This document shows positions 62,424 through 64,000 of a stretch of 64,000 bases of DNA, in pieces. The notes beneath the pieces were generated by a model. The model was not told the DNA's origin, ran no database searches, and was given only the letters and a program-made list of their open reading frames with translations. The stretch lies in the NCBI RefSeq assembly GCF_900111935.1, contig NZ_FOYN01000001.1, forward strand, positions 790,069-854,068. Direction: 5' to 3'. This DNA comes from Halorubrum sodomense (lineage in GTDB: Archaea; Halobacteriota; Halobacteria; Halobacteriales; Haloferacaceae). How positions within the stretch are numbered: position 1 is the stretch's first letter; the number at the start of each line of letters is the position of its first letter. A program made the translations under genes and the position numbers.

Positions 62424-62445
62424 TGGGTTGGGGCAGATTTGAACC
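62424..62445 (-). other. duplicate of tRNA-Val 3' end (att-like site)
   Basis: 22 nt of the tRNA-Val 3' end (acceptor and T-arm) are repeated here with one mismatch: TGGGTTGGGGC(A/G)GATTTGAACC, against 62556-62577. This is the pattern left by tRNA-targeted integration. No integrase is in the window and the second site is 132 nt away. Confidence 0.65.
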
Positions 62446-62502
62446 TCAGTCACTCCGCTCGCTAGCGCTCGCTCCGTTCCCTGCTTCAAATCCGCGGCAC
62501 CA

Positions 62503-62554
62503 TTTTGTCGACACGGACCGCTCGCTGTCGCTCGCGGTTGCGGTGTCGACAAAA
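62503..62554 (-). terminator. inverted repeat and T-run after tRNA-Val
   Basis: TTTTGTCGACAC (62503-62514) and GTGTCGACAAAA (62543-62554) are 12-nt arms. Reading the minus strand, five T residues (complement 62551-62555) follow the tRNA one base after its 3' end. The T-run is a good archaeal terminator; the large hairpin may belong to the inserted DNA. Confidence 0.5.
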
Positions 62555-62556
62555 AT

Positions 62557-62630
62557 GGGTTGGGGCGGATTTGAACCGCCGGCCTCCTCCATGTCAAGGA
62601 GGTGTCATAACCGGACTAGACTACCAACCC
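62557..62630 (-). tRNA. tRNA-Val (GAC)
   Basis: 74 nt. The acceptor arm is GGGTTGG/CCAACCC. The D-arm is GTCTAGTCC...TTATGAC. The anticodon stem is CCTCC/GGAGG with loop TTGACAT, giving anticodon GAC for Val GUC. The T-arm is GGCGGTTCAAATCCGCC. The CCA end is not encoded. No intron is seen. A copy of the 3' end at 62424-62445 suggests past integration at this gene. Confidence 0.95.
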
Positions 62631-62803
62631 GCAGGGGCTTACTGACGCGTTTCGTCGTACCCGGGGGACGTAATTGAACCTTTCGTTTCGGGGATCCGGA
62701 CGGGGTGAGTCACTACCCGCCGATCGGGCGACGGCGGGCCCCCGAAGCCGACGGCGCGCGAGGCTTTCGACCGTTTTTACCCGCTCGCCGACAGTCCGTT
62801 CGT

Positions 62804-63970
62804 ATGGTCGACCTCGCCGCCCGCACGGACAGGCTCGACGCGTACCTCGCGGAGCGCGGGCTCGAAGCGGTCTGGTTCGCTCGCCCCAACGGCTTCGCGT
62901 GGCTCACCGGCGGCGACAACGTCGTCGACGCCGACGCGACGACGGGCGTCGCGGCCGCCGGCTACGACGGCGAACTCCGCGTCATCACCGACAACATCGA
63001 GGCGGACCGGCTCGCCGCGGAGGAGCTCCCGGACGCGTTCGCGGTCGAGTCGGTCCCGTGGTACGCCGACTCGCTCTCCGAGGCGGTCGCCGAGCGCTCG
63101 CCCGCCCCCGCGGCCGCGGACTTCGACGTGCCCGGCTTCGAGGCCGTCGACGGCAGCCGGCTCCGACAGCCACTCACCGACGACGACGTCGAGCGCTACC
63201 GCGAGCTGGGCCGCGAGGTCGCGGCCGCCGTCGAGACCGTCTGTCGGAACCTCGAACCCGAGGACCCCGAGTACGAGGTCGCGGCCGGCATCGACATCTC
63301 GCTCGCCTCCCGCGACGTGGACACGCCGGTCGTGCTCGTCGGCGGCGCGGACCGGGCGCAGGCGTTCCGTCACTACACGCCGACTGACGCCGCCCTCGGC
63401 GACTACGCGCTCGTGTCGGTCACCGCCGAGCGCGCGGGGCTGTACGCCTCGATGACGCGCACCGTCGCCTTCGACGCCCCCGACTGGTTCGAGGAGCGCC
63501 ACCGCGCCGCGGCGCGCGTCGAGGCGACCGCGGTCCGCGCCACCGAGGCCGCCGCGTCCGGGACGCTCTCGGGCGGTGAGGGCGCCGGCGGTGACGCCGC
63601 CGACAGCGACGCACCTGACCCCGACGCCCCCGACACCGCCGGCGACGTCTTCGAGGCCATCCAAGCGGCGTACGACGCGGTCGGCTTCGCGGACGAGTGG
63701 GAGAACCACCACCAGGGCGGCGCCGCCGGATTCGCCGGCCGGGAGTGGTTCGCGACCCCGGACGGCGACGAGGCGGTCCGGCGGCCGATGGGCTACGCGT
63801 GGAATCCGACGGTTCAGGGCACGAAAAGCGAAGACACCCACCTCGTCACGTCCGATCTGACCGAACGGCTCACGAAGACCGGTCGGTGGCCGACTCACGA
63901 GGTCGAACCGGTTGACGTCGCGGGGATCGAGGCCGAGCCCGTCGAGCTGGCGGCGCCGGTAATCCGGTAA
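62804..63970 (+). CDS. M24 (aminopeptidase P/creatinase-like) protein, probable metal-site loss
   Basis: 388 residues from ATG 62804. The creatinase-like N-domain is MVDLAARTDRLDAYLAERGL and the C-domain is pita-bread-like, with EWENHHQGGAAGFAGREWF and GTKSEDTHLVTSD. The usual Asp ligands near VSVTAERAGLYASMTRTV are replaced by Ser, so the dimetal site is broken. A Gly/Asp/Pro-rich insertion (about 249-280) is low-complexity. It may act without metal, as creatinase does, or serve as a binding protein. It begins 173 nt from tRNA-Val, outside the island. Confidence 0.8.
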   Translation: MVDLAARTDRLDAYLAERGLEAVWFARPNGFAWLTGGDNVVDADATTGVAAAGYDGELRVITDNIEADRLAAEELPDAFAVESVPWYADSLSEAVAERSPAPAAADFDVPGFEAVDGSRLRQPLTDDDVERYRELGREVAAAVETVCRNLEPEDPEYEVAAGIDISLASRDVDTPVVLVGGADRAQAFRHYTPTDAALGDYALVSVTAERAGLYASMTRTVAFDAPDWFEERHRAAARVEATAVRATEAAASGTLSGGEGAGGDAADSDAPDPDAPDTAGDVFEAIQAAYDAVGFADEWENHHQGGAAGFAGREWFATPDGDEAVRRPMGYAWNPTVQGTKSEDTHLVTSDLTERLTKTGRWPTHEVEPVDVAGIEAEPVELAAPVIR

Positions 63971-64000
63971 CGGGACGGACTCGGCGGAGGACGCGCCGCC

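Noticed and set aside
62370-62597. Minus frame overlapping tRNA-Val and its duplicated end
   Set aside because: It reads through the tRNA and hairpin; the repeated VQI-PNP peptide simply reflects the duplicated tRNA 3' end.

Overview
The window comes from a halophilic archaeon of the Halobacteria, most like Halorubrum or a near relative. The DNA is very GC rich, the predicted proteins are strongly acidic, and the informational genes are archaeal: aIF5B, aIF1A, pelota, RtcB with archease, the proteasome-activating ATPase PAN and Nob1. Class I HMG-CoA reductase, CofH for coenzyme F420, and pyruvoyl arginine decarboxylase fit the same lineage. Many start codons lie 26-29 nt downstream of a TATA-like box, the haloarchaeal leaderless pattern; I used this to choose several ATG or GTG starts. 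The assignment rests on families recognised by eye, not on a database search.

Layout. 1-13 kb is mostly housekeeping: a partial DUF2891 gene, Nob1 and a PRC-barrel protein, aIF5B, small haloarchaeal proteins, pelota, DUF4013, an alpha/beta hydrolase, an MTH1187-type protein, then RtcB, a membrane protein, archease and DUF502. 13-25 kb holds a GNAT enzyme, HMG-CoA reductase, a small winged-helix regulator with a palindrome at its promoter, CofH, a HFX_2341/DUF6293-like regulator, an acetamidase/formamidase, an M48 protease, an M29 aminopeptidase, an amphi-Trp protein and a HalX response regulator. 25-40 kb holds PAN, arginine decarboxylase, a zinc acylase, a flippase, an aldo/keto reductase, a Tat-type secreted protein, a class V aminotransferase, the thymidylate synthase-dihydrofolate reductase pair, a DCC/HTTM pair, homoserine kinase and DUF389. 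40-57.6 kb holds an FNT channel fused to two USP domains, a SIMPL lipoprotein, a Nog1-like GTPase, an NhaC-type antiporter, a chemotaxis transducer, NurA, CPBP, Pgi, DoxX, a methyltransferase, a second class V aminotransferase, thioredoxin, aIF1A and a P-loop kinase.

57.6-62.6 kb is the accessory part. Its codon use is visibly more AT rich. It holds a PadR regulator with a 39-residue zinc-ribbon-like leader ORF, a phage-repressor-like winged-helix protein, and a C5 cytosine methyltransferase followed by two overlapping genes that each carry a PD-(D/E)xK-like motif. This looks like a restriction-modification cassette. It ends at tRNA-Val(GAC), next to a second copy of the 22-nt tRNA 3' end. 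An M24-like protein lacking expected metal ligands closes the window.

The most unusual non-coding signal is a dispersed element in three full copies (about 5.23-5.58, 17.37-17.74 and 20.13-20.50 kb) and one fragment (50.56 kb). The copies share a 16-nt 5' block and a series of hairpins whose arms differ in sequence or length but stay self-complementary. They also carry 57-bp repeat units with TATA-like ends. No ORF is conserved in the element, so I read it as a structured, possibly mobile or RNA-encoding repeat. Two copies face each other in inverted orientation around the HFX_2341-like regulator and the amidase.
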